Assembly: GCF_000374825.1 (NCBI RefSeq)
Contig: NZ_KB895376.1
Span: 673,395-737,394 of the forward strand
Direction: 5' to 3'
Length of the DNA stretch: 64,000 bases
Origin: Paenibacillus sanguinis 2301083 = DSM 16941
GTDB lineage: Bacteria; Bacillota; Bacilli; Paenibacillales; Paenibacillaceae
The notes under the pieces are model-generated. The model was given only the letters and a program-made list of their open reading frames with translations. It did not search any database and was not told the origin of the DNA. A program made the position numbers and the translations under genes. Every line of letters begins with the position of its first letter. Position 1 is the stretch's first letter. Shown piece after piece: positions 55,582 through 64,000 of this stretch.

Positions 55582-56544
55582 TTAAGCATAATGGCAAGCT
55601 ACGAAATGGTCCTTGCCTTTATTAACATACTCCGGCACCTGTTGCTTGCAAAGTTCCGAGGCAATGGGGCAACGCGTGTGGAATTTACAGCCTGAAGGTG
55701 GATTGGCCGGGCTGGGAATATCCCCCTGGAGTACAATTCGCTCCCGCTTCAGCGTAGGATCAGGAATAGGAATAGCCGACATCAAAGCCTTCGTGTAGGG
55801 ATGAAGCGGATTACGGAAAAGCTCATGCGTGTCCGCCATCTCAACCATGGAGCCTAGATACATCACACCCACCCGATTGCATAGATACTCCACCACACTC
55901 AGATCATGGGAAATAAATAAATAAGTGATTTGCTTTTCCTTTTGCAGATCGCTGAGCAGATTAATAATCTGGGCCTGGATGGATACATCCAGGGCCGACA
56001 CCGGTTCGTCCGCGACAATAAAATCCGGCTCCATAATCAGTGCCCGGGCGATCCCGATTCTCTGCCGTTGCCCTCCCGAGAATTCATGGGGGAAGCGATC
56101 ATAATGGTACTTGGCCAGGCCGCAAATTTCCATCGTTTCAAGGACACGCTGTTTGACCTCTTGCCGTTGGGTGAGCCCGTGGTCGAACAAAGCTTCTCCT
56201 ATGGCCTCCCCGACCTTGATACGGGGATTCAGCGAGCTGAATGGGTCCTGAAAGACCATTTGCATCTTCGGACGCAATTTGCGAAGTTCTTCCTTGGACA
56301 AGTCATAAAGCTCCTGACCCTGATAGGCCACACGACCATCGGTTTTGTCATGCAGGCGGAGCAATGTCCGCCCGATCGTGCTTTTGCCGCAACCGGATTC
56401 ACCTACCAGGCCAAACGATTCACCGTGATGAATATGAAAGGACACGCCGTCCACCGCCTTAACCTGTCCGACCGTTCGTTGAAATACCCCACCCGTGATC
56501 GGAAAATACTTTTTCAGTCCCTCTACCTCGATAAGTGCGCTCAC
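55582..56544 (-). CDS. oppF: Oligopeptide ABC transporter ATPase OppF/DppF
   Basis: 320 residues. Walker [10 protein letters not shown] near 48, signature [15 protein letters not shown] near 160, Walker [15 protein letters not shown] near 180 and the C-terminal oligopeptide extension with [13 protein letters not shown]. Overlaps oppD by 4 nt. Powers peptide uptake with OppD. Confidence 0.94.
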   Translation of the reverse strand: MSALIEVEGLKKYFPITGGVFQRTVGQVKAVDGVSFHIHHGESFGLVGESGCGKSTIGRTLLRLHDKTDGRVAYQGQELYDLSKEELRKLRPKMQMVFQDPFSSLNPRIKVGEAIGEALFDHGLTQRQEVKQRVLETMEICGLAKYHYDRFPHEFSGGQRQRIGIARALIMEPDFIVADEPVSALDVSIQAQIINLLSDLQKEKQITYLFISHDLSVVEYLCNRVGVMYLGSMVEMADTHELFRNPLHPYTKALMSAIPIPDPTLKRERIVLQGDIPSPANPPSGCKFHTRCPIASELCKQQVPEYVNKGKDHFVACHYA

Positions 56545-57530
56545 TGGGCTCCCCTCGCTTCCTCATATAACCAGCAGGCTGTCTTATGCGTACTATCGCC
56601 ATGGTCGCGAAACGGCGGCTGTTGCTGCTTGCAAATCTCCATACAAAATTCGCATCTATCATGAAAATGACAATTATCTTCCAATTCAATAGGATTGGGC
56701 ACCTGCCCGGGAATGGAATAAAGCCGTTCCGAGGTTTGACCAATCACGGGCTTGGCCTTAAGCAAGCCTTTCGTATAGGGATGTTGCGGATCCTTGAACA
56801 ATTCCAGAACCGGAGCTTCCTCAATAATCTTGCCCGCATACATAACAATCACGTAATCTGCCATCTCGGCAACAACGCCGAGATCATGAGTAATGAGCAT
56901 AATGGCCGTGCCCAGCTTTTGCTTGATCTCTCGCATCAAGTCAAGAATCTGGGCTTGAATCGTAACATCCAGGGCTGTCGTAGGTTCATCGGCGATGAGT
57001 AGCTTTGGATTACAGCTTAGTGCTATAGCGATCATGATGCGCTGGCGCATCCCGCCGCTGAGTTCATGTGGATACGCGTGGAAGATTTGCTCCGCTCGCG
57101 GGATTCCTACAAGCTCAATCAGCTCTATAGCCCGCTGTTTCGCTTCCTTGCGGTCCAGCAGCAGATGTAGTATTAGTGGTTCGGTAATTTGATGTCCAAT
57201 CGTGAGCACCGGATTTAATGAAGACATCGGTTCCTGAAAAATGATGGATATTTCTTTGCCCCGAATTCGCCCCATATCCCGCTTGCTGAGCTTTAATAAA
57301 TCCTTGTTCTCATAAATAATCTCCCCGCCGGCAATTACTCCATGAGGACCTTCTACCAAGCGCATCAGAGACATTGCGGTCACACTTTTGCCGCAGCCGG
57401 ATTCCCCAACGACACCGATCGTTTCCCCCTCGCGTATGGAGAAGCTAACCTTATCCACGGCCTTGACCACGCCCGCCGAGGTATGAAAATGAGTCTCCAG
57501 ATTGCGGAATTGCACAAGATCTTTAGCCAT
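56541..57530 (-). CDS. oppD: Oligopeptide ABC transporter ATPase OppD/DppD
   Basis: 329 residues. Walker [12 protein letters not shown] near 41, signature LSGGMRQRIMIAIAL near 155, Walker B LLIADEPTTALDVT near 175, C-terminal Cys-containing extension (FHDRCEFCMEIC) typical of the OppD/F group. Lies between oppC and oppF with short gaps. Confidence 0.94.
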   Translation of the reverse strand: MAKDLVQFRNLETHFHTSAGVVKAVDKVSFSIREGETIGVVGESGCGKSVTAMSLMRLVEGPHGVIAGGEIIYENKDLLKLSKRDMGRIRGKEISIIFQEPMSSLNPVLTIGHQITEPLILHLLLDRKEAKQRAIELIELVGIPRAEQIFHAYPHELSGGMRQRIMIAIALSCNPKLLIADEPTTALDVTIQAQILDLMREIKQKLGTAIMLITHDLGVVAEMADYVIVMYAGKIIEEAPVLELFKDPQHPYTKGLLKAKPVIGQTSERLYSIPGQVPNPIELEDNCHFHDRCEFCMEICKQQQPPFRDHGDSTHKTACWLYEEARGAQ

Positions 57531-57559
57531 ATTTGCATCTCCTTCTTTGGCGTATCAGC

Positions 57560-58483
57560 TTATCTCTTCATCTTGGGATCAAGTGCATCACGCAGTCCGT
57601 CCCCTATGAGATTGATAGCTACCGTCGTGACCAGAATGCATACCCCCGGTGGAATCCACAGCCAGGGCCGCTTGCGAAAATCGATCAGATTGTTAGCATC
57701 AGCAATCAAATTTCCCCAGGATGGCGTTGGTGGAATCACCCCAAGACCCAGAAAGCTTAAAGAAGATTCATAGAGAATAGCGCTAGCTACGCTTAGTGTG
57801 GCTGCAACTATAATGATCGGAACCGTATTCGGCAGTAAGTGTCGGAATATTTTACGCCGATCCTTGAGGCCCAGCGCTTCTGTTGCCAGCATGAATTCCT
57901 GCTCCCGCAAGGTAAGGATTTGCCCACGCACCAAGCGAGCCAGCGATGTCCAGCTTAAAAGGCCGATAATAAACATCAAATAATAAATCCGTGTGGGTGG
58001 GGGTACCTTCAAATCGGACATCACCGCACCCAAAATAATCAGGATCGGCAGCGACGGGAGGGACATAAAAATATCGGTAATTCTCATGATTACACTATCT
58101 ACCTGCTTACGATAGAAACCTGCTATTGCGCCAAGCGTACCTCCGATAATAACCGTAATCGCTGTGGCAACAACCCCAACCAACAAGGAGATTCGTCCGG
58201 CAAGCATGACCCGTAACAGGATATCCCGGCCTAACTTATCTGTTCCCAGCCAGTGTGCGGCTGATGGCGGCTTGTTCTTGCTGACAAGGGAATAGTCATA
58301 TAAATTATATGGCGAGAAAAATGGACCGATAAAACAAATCAAAAACATGATAATTAAAATAATGAGTCCACCCAAGGCCAACTTGTTGCGGCTGAACCGC
58401 CGTATCGCTATTCGCCAGGGCGATTCGGATACGGTGGCCGAGGATACTGTCTGTCTGGTCATCGTCGTGACTTCCGTGGCCAT
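57560..58483 (-). CDS. oppC: Oligopeptide ABC transporter permease OppC/DppC
   Basis: 307 residues with six hydrophobic segments; the EAA loop EALGLKDRRKIFRHLLPN (near 198) contacts the ATPases, and the N-terminal extension with HWLGTDKLGRDILLR is typical of DppC. Starts 12 nt after oppB. Confidence 0.94.
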   Translation of the reverse strand: MATEVTTMTRQTVSSATVSESPWRIAIRRFSRNKLALGGLIILIIMFLICFIGPFFSPYNLYDYSLVSKNKPPSAAHWLGTDKLGRDILLRVMLAGRISLLVGVVATAITVIIGGTLGAIAGFYRKQVDSVIMRITDIFMSLPSLPILIILGAVMSDLKVPPPTRIYYLMFIIGLLSWTSLARLVRGQILTLREQEFMLATEALGLKDRRKIFRHLLPNTVPIIIVAATLSVASAILYESSLSFLGLGVIPPTPSWGNLIADANNLIDFRKRPWLWIPPGVCILVTTVAINLIGDGLRDALDPKMKR

Positions 58484-58495
58484 CTAATCTCCTCC

Positions 58496-59458
58496 CTATT
58501 TCAAGCGAATTCGCGGATCGGCTAATCCATACAACACATCGGCCAACAAATTACCGATGAGTGTCAGCACGGCCAATAGTATGGTAAAACCGAGCATAAA
58601 CGGATAATCTCTCATATTAATTGCATTCAAATAGACATGCCCAATGCCGGGCCAGACGAAGATTTTCTCCGTGATAATAGCTCCCCCGAACAAGGCGGGC
58701 AATTCGAAGCCCAGCAGTGTGATCGCTGGAATCATGGCGTTACGCAAGGCATGCTTGAAGATAACGGTCCGTTCCTTAAGCCCCTTGGCCCGTGCGGTCC
58801 GAATATAATCCTGTCTGATAACCTCCAACATACTGGTTCGGAAATAGCGAGTCAGGCTGCCCGTGCTTAACATGGTCAACACGGTAATTGGAAGTACTCC
58901 GTGCTTCAGCACGTCCATGATATACTCCCATCCCACCGCCTTGGTGCCAGCTGTGGTCATCCCTCCTACCGGGAGCCAGCCGAAGGACAGCGCAAAAATA
59001 CGTATAAGCAGCAGGCCGAGGAAGAAGGAAGGCAATGACATACAAATAAATACGAACAGAGTAATTAGCTTATCAAACAACGAATACTGGAACTTGGCTG
59101 AAAATACACCGGCAAATATAGCAATAATCCAGCTAAGGATCAAGCTGGCGAAGGCGATAATAAAAGAGTTCCATATGTACTCGTTGACTACTTCCATCAC
59201 TGGCTTCTTATGCTGAAATGAGTCGCCCATATCGCCGGTTAGCATGCTTTTGGCCCAGGTGAAATAGCGTAGATATTGGGGCTGATCAAGACCATATATC
59301 GCTCTTAATTGCTCCGCTCTTTCATCCGTCATATTCGGGTTATTCAGAGCCGTAATATAGTCACCGGGAATCATGGCAGAAATCGCATAAACAATAATGG
59401 ATATGCCAATTAACGTAGGGATCATTTGCAGCAGTCTTCGAATAATGTACGTTCTCAT
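58496..59458 (-). CDS. oppB: Oligopeptide ABC transporter permease OppB/DppB
   Basis: 320 residues, six membrane segments, conserved N-terminus MRTYIIRRLLQMIPTLIGISIIVY and EAA loop RTARAKGLKERTVIFKHALRNA near 220. Second gene of the operon. Confidence 0.95.
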   Translation of the reverse strand: MRTYIIRRLLQMIPTLIGISIIVYAISAMIPGDYITALNNPNMTDERAEQLRAIYGLDQPQYLRYFTWAKSMLTGDMGDSFQHKKPVMEVVNEYIWNSFIIAFASLILSWIIAIFAGVFSAKFQYSLFDKLITLFVFICMSLPSFFLGLLLIRIFALSFGWLPVGGMTTAGTKAVGWEYIMDVLKHGVLPITVLTMLSTGSLTRYFRTSMLEVIRQDYIRTARAKGLKERTVIFKHALRNAMIPAITLLGFELPALFGGAIITEKIFVWPGIGHVYLNAINMRDYPFMLGFTILLAVLTLIGNLLADVLYGLADPRIRLK

Positions 59459-59540
59459 CGGATTTCCCCCTGATTAGTGGATGCGGGCGTACCCGACCTC
59501 GCAGCCGGGTACGTTCGCCCTTGTCCTGACTAGATCCAAC

Positions 59541-61301
59541 TTATTGGGCAATTTTCACTTGATATAAGCTGAATGGGAAATCCTTGTATGGTGAGATGTC
59601 AAACCCGTCAAGCCGGCCGTTTACAGCCACCATATTTTTTCTTTGATACATCAGAATGACAGGTACATCCTTGTTCAATTCCTGGTACATTTCCTTATAA
59701 ATTGCTTTGCGTTCCTCAATATCCAGTGTCTTTTTCCCTTTATCCATTAATTCGTCAACCTTCGGATTAGAGTATCCGTAATCATTCTGTGAGCCATTGG
59801 TGATGTAGACCGTATTGTCCGGGTCAGGCGTCAGACCCCATGCCGCAAAGTACATTTCATATTCCCCGGTATTTGATTTATCCATGACGGCATTAAAGTC
59901 CAGTGTTTCTGCCACGATCTCAATCCCCAATTCCTTATAGTTCTGAGTCATTATAGGCAAGAGCGCATCTACAACTGGATTGTCCGCGGTGGCCGAGAAG
60001 TTGATTTTAAATACCTCGCCATCCTTCTCGCGCAAGCCCTTGCTGTTCAATGTCCAGCCAGCTTCATCCAGCAATTGTCCAGCCTTCTCCAGATCAAACT
60101 CATAAGGTTCAATATTCTCATCCGTGTAGGCCCAGGACACATTAGATTGTGGAATGTTAATAACGTTGCCATAAGGACCATAAACCCCTTGCACGATCTC
60201 CTTCCGGTTCAGACCATAGACAAGCGCTTGACGCACTTTGACATCACTGAACTTTGGCAGCTTATGATTGAAGGCAATATACCCGTACCCATTATTCGGA
60301 AGCAAGCTGATATCAACGAAGCCCATGGCCTTCAGAGCTTCCACATTATCCTCGGTAACGCTCATACCGTCCTGCATATCCGTCTCTCCTTGCTGGAGCA
60401 TCGGCATGCTTGTGGTCTCTGATGTGGTCCTGAAGATTACATTTTTAACATTGGGAGTACCGCGGAAATAACTCTCATTGGATTCCAGAACAACCTCTTG
60501 CCCGGGACTATAACTCACCAGCTTATACTGCCCACTGCCCAGAGGCTTGTTATTCAGTTTTTTCACACCGTCCAGATTGCCTTGTTTGTATTCCTTACCA
60601 TAATAATGCTCTGGTAAGACATACATATTCCCTAGCTCCACCGGAGTGAGAGCCGTATATTCAGTCAAGCTAATCTCCACTGTATGATCATCGATAATTT
60701 TCACACCGGAGATCTCACTGGATTTGCCTTCGTTATATTCATTTGCGCCAACGATATGCCAGCTAAGCGGGTCTGACTGCCCGTCATAGCTTGCATCCAT
60801 ATATAGCTTCAATGTAAAATAGTAATCCTTTACCGTCATCGGAGTTCCATCACTAAATGTCACCCCTGGCTTCAAATGATAAGTATATTTCAGTCCATCC
60901 TCAGAGATATCAACCTTCTCGGCCAGACTATTTGTATATGTACCATCTGCCTGTACTTCAATGAAAGAATCAAATATGGCGTAATTAATGTAGTAATCAT
61001 AAGAAGTTTCCATGAATAGCGGATTAAACACGCCCTTTGGATCAGTAGTCCCGATAATGACGGTATCGGTGCGATTTGCCGCAGCAAGCGGATTAAGTGA
61101 CATATCCGCAGCTTCGATGAACCCTTCTGTGGCTTCGGTATCCGACTCTGGTGAGGTTTCCCCCGACTCTGTCGGTGTGTTCGCATTCTCCCCGCTATTT
61201 GTTGTCGGCGGCATTGCCGAGTTGTTGCCACCGGAGCAAGCCCCCAGCATTAAAGCAAACGACAATGTCAGAATAATAAACCCCCACCATTTTTTTCTCA
61301 T
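59541..61301 (-). CDS. oppA: Peptide ABC transporter substrate-binding lipoprotein
   Basis: 586 residues. Lipoprotein signal with lipobox LGAC (Cys near 22), a short Asn/Thr/Glu-rich linker, then a family 5 extracellular binding domain (about 75-580; YTYHLKPGVTFSDGTPMTVKDYYFTLKLY, VKVRQALVYGLNRKEIVQ). It captures peptides for OppBCDF. First gene of the operon, AAGGAGGAG upstream. The AT-rich 472-bp spacer upstream holds its promoter region and the rpsR terminator; I found no gene there. Confidence 0.94.
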   Translation of the reverse strand: MRKKWWGFIILTLSFALMLGACSGGNNSAMPPTTNSGENANTPTESGETSPESDTEATEGFIEAADMSLNPLAAANRTDTVIIGTTDPKGVFNPLFMETSYDYYINYAIFDSFIEVQADGTYTNSLAEKVDISEDGLKYTYHLKPGVTFSDGTPMTVKDYYFTLKLYMDASYDGQSDPLSWHIVGANEYNEGKSSEISGVKIIDDHTVEISLTEYTALTPVELGNMYVLPEHYYGKEYKQGNLDGVKKLNNKPLGSGQYKLVSYSPGQEVVLESNESYFRGTPNVKNVIFRTTSETTSMPMLQQGETDMQDGMSVTEDNVEALKAMGFVDISLLPNNGYGYIAFNHKLPKFSDVKVRQALVYGLNRKEIVQGVYGPYGNVINIPQSNVSWAYTDENIEPYEFDLEKAGQLLDEAGWTLNSKGLREKDGEVFKINFSATADNPVVDALLPIMTQNYKELGIEIVAETLDFNAVMDKSNTGEYEMYFAAWGLTPDPDNTVYITNGSQNDYGYSNPKVDELMDKGKKTLDIEERKAIYKEMYQELNKDVPVILMYQRKNMVAVNGRLDGFDISPYKDFPFSLYQVKIAQ

Positions 61302-61716
61302 TTTCTACTCCTCCTTATGATTATTCGTTGATCTCATACGCTTCTTCGGAAGTTATGCCGACTCATAGAAGTAGTAAAAGGTTGTTGCTTCTCTCCCCTT
61401 GTACGCCCATTTGTAACCGGTCTGAAATAGACATGCAAGCTACAATATTAAACCGATGGTTAATAATAGCTTGTTAATGGAGAAAAATAACATTTGAATT
61501 ATTCTACATCATACATGTGAAAATACCTTACGTCAATATCTTTTTTATTTGTTTTATACCACTTAAATACCCCTTTATTTCACATTTTTTTAGTTTTTTT
61601 CAAAATAAAATTAACTTTATATAGCATGATGTTATGTTTAGTTACTTATATTTAACTTTGTGAGTTACTATATTTTGATATATTTCGACAAATATCTTAG
61701 CAAATTCTGCTTTCGC

Positions 61717-61756
61717 AAAAAAAATAACAGCCGGACCTATAAGGTCCGGCTGTTAT
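61717..61756 (-). terminator. Terminator of rpsF-ssb-rpsR
   Basis: ATAACAGCCGGACCT (61724-61738) and AGGTCCGGCTGTTAT (61742-61756): a perfect 15-bp stem, 3-nt loop, then a T-tract on the minus strand. Strong intrinsic terminator. Confidence 0.93.
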
Positions 61757-61773
61757 CCAACGTAATCTTTACT

Positions 61774-62043
61774 TTATTCCGTTGTGTAAGGAAGCAATGC
61801 GATTTGACGGGAGCGTTTGATGGCAATCGTCAAAAGGCGTTGATACTTCGCGCTGGTGCCTGTCACACGACGAGGCAAAATTTTACCACGTTCACTGATG
61901 AATTTCTTCAACAGCTCAGTATCTTTATAATCAATGTGAGTAATTTTGTTCACAGTGAAGAAACATACTTTACGACGCTTGTTGCGGCCACCACGGCGTG
62001 CCGGTCTCTTGTCGTCTCCGCCTTCTCTTTGTTTGAAGCTCAT
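61774..62043 (-). CDS. rpsR: 30S ribosomal protein S18
   Basis: 89 residues. Basic N-terminus, then [38 protein letters not shown] and [21 protein letters not shown], the S18 signature. Starts 21 nt after ssb. Confidence 0.97.
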   Translation of the reverse strand: MSFKQREGGDDKRPARRGGRNKRRKVCFFTVNKITHIDYKDTELLKKFISERGKILPRRVTGTSAKYQRLLTIAIKRSRQIALLPYTTE

Positions 62044-62064
62044 GCTATTCAGTCCTTTCCTTTA

Positions 62065-62550
62065 TTAAAATGGCAAATCGTCATCCGAAATATCGATCGG
62101 TTTCCCGTCGTCGGAGAAAGGATCATTCTGATTGCTGCGTGAGAATCCACCGCCACGGCTATTGCCGCTGCTGTTGCCTCCACTGTATGGAGCTTCCTCC
62201 CGCGCACCGCCGCCACCTGATCCACCATCACGGTTCGATTCAAGGAAACGAACATTATCGGCAATAACTTCAGTGACGTATACGCGTCTGCCTTCGTTAT
62301 TCTCGTAATTCCGAACTTGAATCCGCCCTTCTACAGCCGTAAGCCGTCCTTTACGCAAATAGTTCGCACAAGTCTCGGCAAGCTGCCTCCAGGTTACGAC
62401 CGGAATGAAATCTGCTTCACGCTCTCCTCCTTGCGAGGTAAACGGTCTGTCTACGGCTAGCGTAAACTGAGTTACCGCCACTCCTGCAGGCGTATAGCGC
62501 AATTCAGGATCCCGGGTAAGACGTCCGATGAGAATGACACGGTTCAACAA
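62065..62550 (-). CDS. ssb: Single-stranded DNA-binding protein
   Basis: 161 residues. OB-fold at 1-110 ([43 protein letters not shown]), Gly/Ser-rich linker, and the acidic tail DISDDDLPF that recruits replication and repair proteins. Middle gene of the S6-SSB-S18 operon. Confidence 0.97.
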   Translation of the reverse strand: MLNRVILIGRLTRDPELRYTPAGVAVTQFTLAVDRPFTSQGGEREADFIPVVTWRQLAETCANYLRKGRLTAVEGRIQVRNYENNEGRRVYVTEVIADNVRFLESNRDGGSGGGGAREEAPYSGGNSSGNSRGGGFSRSNQNDPFSDDGKPIDISDDDLPF

Positions 62551-62589
62551 TCAAATCCCCTCCTTCAAGCAATGGTTACTCAAACTTGA

Positions 62590-62874
62590 TTAGGCTACGT
62601 CTTTTGTAATGAGATAACGGATAACCTCGTCGGAAATCTTCAAAATCCGCTCAAGCTCAGCAACAACTTCAGGTGTTGCTGTGAAATTCACGAGTACGTA
62701 AATTCCGTCACGAATCTTGTTAATCTCATACGCAAGCCGGCGTTTGCCCATCAGGTCATGTTTGGTAATTTCACCGCCGTTTTGGATGATGCCTTGGAAT
62801 TTTTCGACTATAGCTTGAACAGCTTCTTGTTCAACGTCAGGACGAATAATGTACATCACTTCATATTTGCGCAT
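62590..62874 (-). CDS. rpsF: 30S ribosomal protein S6
   Basis: 94 residues from ATG 62874 (AGGAGGTG upstream); the frame is open further upstream but without similarity. MRKYEVMYIIRPDVE and KHDLMGKRRLAYEINKIRDGIYVLVNF are S6 signatures. First gene of the operon. Confidence 0.97.
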   Translation of the reverse strand: MRKYEVMYIIRPDVEQEAVQAIVEKFQGIIQNGGEITKHDLMGKRRLAYEINKIRDGIYVLVNFTATPEVVAELERILKISDEVIRYLITKDVA

Positions 62875-62953
62875 CTGATTCACCTCCTCTTGGACTATGG
62901 CCCCCAATACTTACGCTTGGGAGCAAGGAGCGAGCGTAAACTCGCACCATAAT

Positions 62954-62982
62954 AATATACCAAATTGGAAAGACGCCTGCAA
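62954..62982 (-). promoter_or_regulatory. Promoter of rpsF-ssb-rpsR
   Basis: Minus strand -35 TTGCAG (62977-62982), 17-bp spacer, -10 TATATT (62954-62959). The ~70-nt leader contains a GCGAG/CTCGC hairpin; I could not confirm an S6:S18 regulatory motif. Confidence 0.6.
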
Positions 62983-63144
62983 GCAAAAAACATGTATTTC
63001 CTGTGGCAGCTCACTTTTTCGTCATCCCCTCGTCTTGTGCTCCCCTTAAGTCCCTACATGAAAAAGCCCTTGCCGGTACACAATAGGCATGAACTTAACA
63101 TTATAACTACAGGACACACATGTCTTGGAAAGGAGACCTTGGCC

Positions 63145-63342
63145 ATGGGCGAAATCACGGAATTTGAGGAGGGCATGCGCGCACCCAATCCAGGTGTATA
63201 TGTTGAAGTAGGTGAAGGGCGAAGCTTTCATACGGAGATCAAAAACCCCAAACGCATCACACTTGAAAAGGGTGAGAAGTTCCCCGAAACCACCAACAAA
63301 AACCGCAAGTGGAAAAAGGAAGAGAAAGCTCGAGTTCATTAA
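63145..63342 (+). CDS. yjzC: YjzC-like small protein
   Basis: 65 residues from ATG 63145 with GGAAAGGAGACC upstream; the frame is open further upstream without similarity. FEEGMRAPNPGVYVEVGE and PKRITLEKGEKFPETTNKNRKWKK match B. subtilis YjzC. Function unknown. Confidence 0.85.
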   Translation: MGEITEFEEGMRAPNPGVYVEVGEGRSFHTEIKNPKRITLEKGEKFPETTNKNRKWKKEEKARVH

Positions 63343-63489
63343 AAAAATATGATGTATAAAAGCTGATAAGCTGCACATAATACACTCGACGGCGTGCAAG
63401 AGAGGTGTGGTTCCGTTGGGCCTTAAAAAGCTTCATCGAGAAACAAACCGTAAGGAAATCTTGTTCGCGGCTTTGTAGAAGCGTCAGAT

Positions 63490-63525
63490 CACGAATGTGC
63501 GAAGACCCCTCTTCTCGGATTCGTG
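63490..63525. other. Imperfect hairpin in a gene-free stretch
   Basis: CACGAAT/ATTCGTG arms (63490-63496, 63519-63525) with inner GAAGA/TCTTC (63501-63505, 63510-63514). It lies in 63343-63598, where only short broken frames exist and no gene was recognised. Confidence 0.4.
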
Positions 63526-63598
63526 CTTGCTCAGGCAAATATCAGAATGTTTCTTCAATAGTGAGAAGAATTCCCAAAATCAGTACGCCGTCAACCAG

Positions 63599-63626
63599 AA
63601 ACAGGGCCCTTCACAGGGTCCTGTTT
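63599..63626 (+). terminator. Strong hairpin before tRNA-Ser
   Basis: AAACAGGGCCCT (63599-63610) and AGGGTCCTGTTT (63615-63626): a 12-bp stem with one G-T pair and a 4-nt loop, followed by a T-rich tract. Works as a terminator in either direction. Confidence 0.7.
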
Positions 63627-63722
63627 CACTTTTCCAGTATTTATTGCAAACGGTGCTAAATAATAAAATAACCCCCTGCGATATCGCAAAGAGTTACTGG
63701 CAAAGTTATAGAAAATGATAAG

Positions 63723-63813
63723 TGGCGGAGAGGGTGGGATTCGAACCCACGCACGCCTTGCGACGCCTAATTGATTTCGAGTCAACCCCCTTGGGCCTCT
63801 TGGGTACCTCTCC
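63723..63813 (-). tRNA. tRNA-Ser (anticodon CGA)
   Basis: 91 nt including encoded CCA. Acceptor GGAGAGG pairs with CCTCTCC; anticodon loop CTCGAAA gives CGA (reads UCG); a long variable arm (GGCGTCGCAAGGCGTGC region) is typical of serine tRNAs; T-loop GGTTCGAATCC. Confidence 0.96.
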
Positions 63814-63825
63814 ACAGCAAGAATG

Positions 63826-63854
63826 ATTGTATCATGAATCGATTCCCAATGCAA
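63826..63854 (-). promoter_or_regulatory. tRNA-Ser promoter
   Basis: Minus strand -35 TTGCAT (63849-63854), 17-bp spacer, -10 TACAAT (63826-63831), starting just upstream of the tRNA. Confidence 0.65.
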
Positions 63855-63862
63855 TAGAGACC

Positions 63863-63933
63863 TTCTGCTCTTGTTATTCTTCTGTGATAATGTCACTATG
63901 GGACAGGAGACATTCACATTGACAAGAGCAGAA
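63863..63933 (+). repeat. 12-bp inverted repeat around the transposase start
   Basis: TTCTGCTCTTGT (63863-63874) and ACAAGAGCAGAA (63922-63933) are perfect complements. The enclosed 47 bases hold the ribosome-binding site and the start codon of the transposase. Confidence 0.7.
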
Positions 63934-64000
63934 TTAAAGAAGGTAGTTGTGGTGGAAAAAATTCTTGGGGGACATATGACGAACAAGGAAGGAGCAGCGG
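63919..64000 (+). CDS. IS transposase, N-terminal part (ISNCY-like)
   Basis: TTG 63919 follows AGGAGA at eight bases. The 27 visible codons (LTRAELKKVVVVEKILGGHMTNKEGAA) resemble the helix-turn-helix start of ISNCY-type transposases, where the ELxxxxxxEKxxxGxxTNxEAA pattern binds the element's ends. The gene runs off the window. Confidence 0.55.
   Translation, partial: MTRAELKKVVVVEKILGGHMTNKEGAA

Noticed and set aside
55930..56664. 244-codon plus-strand frame opposite oppF
   Set aside because: Antisense shadow of the conserved ATPase; no initiation signal.
63405..63659. 84-codon frame before tRNA-Ser
   Set aside because: It runs through the strong hairpin at 63599-63626 and has no protein-like pattern; nearby frames give only short broken peptides.
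63591..63986. 131-codon minus-strand frame over tRNA-Ser
   Set aside because: It translates the tRNA gene and its promoter, so it is not a protein gene.

Overview
The window is from a low-GC Gram-positive bacterium of the Bacillales, most likely a Paenibacillus-type organism. About two thirds of it is the conserved block beside the replication origin: rlmH, a YyzF-type CxxH protein, htrA, walJ-walI-walH-walK-walR, an M23 peptidase, purA, dnaB, rplI, gdpP, yybS, then an Opp peptide transporter and rpsR-ssb-rpsF. Nearly all of it is transcribed right to left. An SLH-domain surface protein and an LCP-family protein fit the same assignment.

Left edge to about 26 kb is accessory. A partial VanZ-like gene (1-578) and a large AT-rich SF1 helicase (723-3845) lie outside what looks like a ~22 kb mobile element (3982-25956) inserted in the last codons of rlmH, the attachment site used by staphylococcal SCC elements. 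A 10-bp direct repeat GATACGGTTC marks both ends. The left copy still carries a readable rlmH 3' end (GEPYHK-stop), while the resident rlmH now ends GEPYRR. The element holds: (a) a seven-gene leftward defence operon (GHKL ATPase, Z1 ATPase, PD-(D/E)XK protein, AIPR protein, C5 methyltransferase, Vsr nuclease, DUF3427-like protein), whose core matches the MZA type of system; (b) a second, divergent RlmH-like gene; (c) a DUF5677-type gene and chromosome-like cargo (ankyrin lipoprotein, SLH protein); (d) a replication and control module with an XRE regulator, small ORFs, RadC, a hairpin cluster resembling a replication origin, two tandem filamentous-phage gpII-like Rep proteins, an XRE regulator with two matching operator palindromes, and a large serine recombinase at the rlmH-proximal end. 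The end of the recombinase gene is read from the antisense strand of rlmH, so its C-terminus should differ between integrated and excised states.

26.4-32.7 kb is variable chromosome: an MFS exporter preceded by a short leader peptide and a terminator (a likely drug-responsive attenuator), a lipoprotein, a TPR/SMI1 protein, a decayed GNAT gene and a frameshifted AraC regulator. 32.7-44.8 kb is the wal cluster, cell-wall peptidase and purA with a PurR operator. 44.9-54.1 kb holds a chemoreceptor, a PLP decarboxylase-like enzyme and the dnaB-rplI-gdpP-yybS-MazG-like-CBS block. 54.3-62.9 kb holds an LCP protein, the complete oppABCDF-type operon and rpsF-ssb-rpsR. The right edge has a YjzC-like protein, tRNA-Ser(CGA) and the start of an IS transposase whose start region lies inside a 12-bp inverted repeat.
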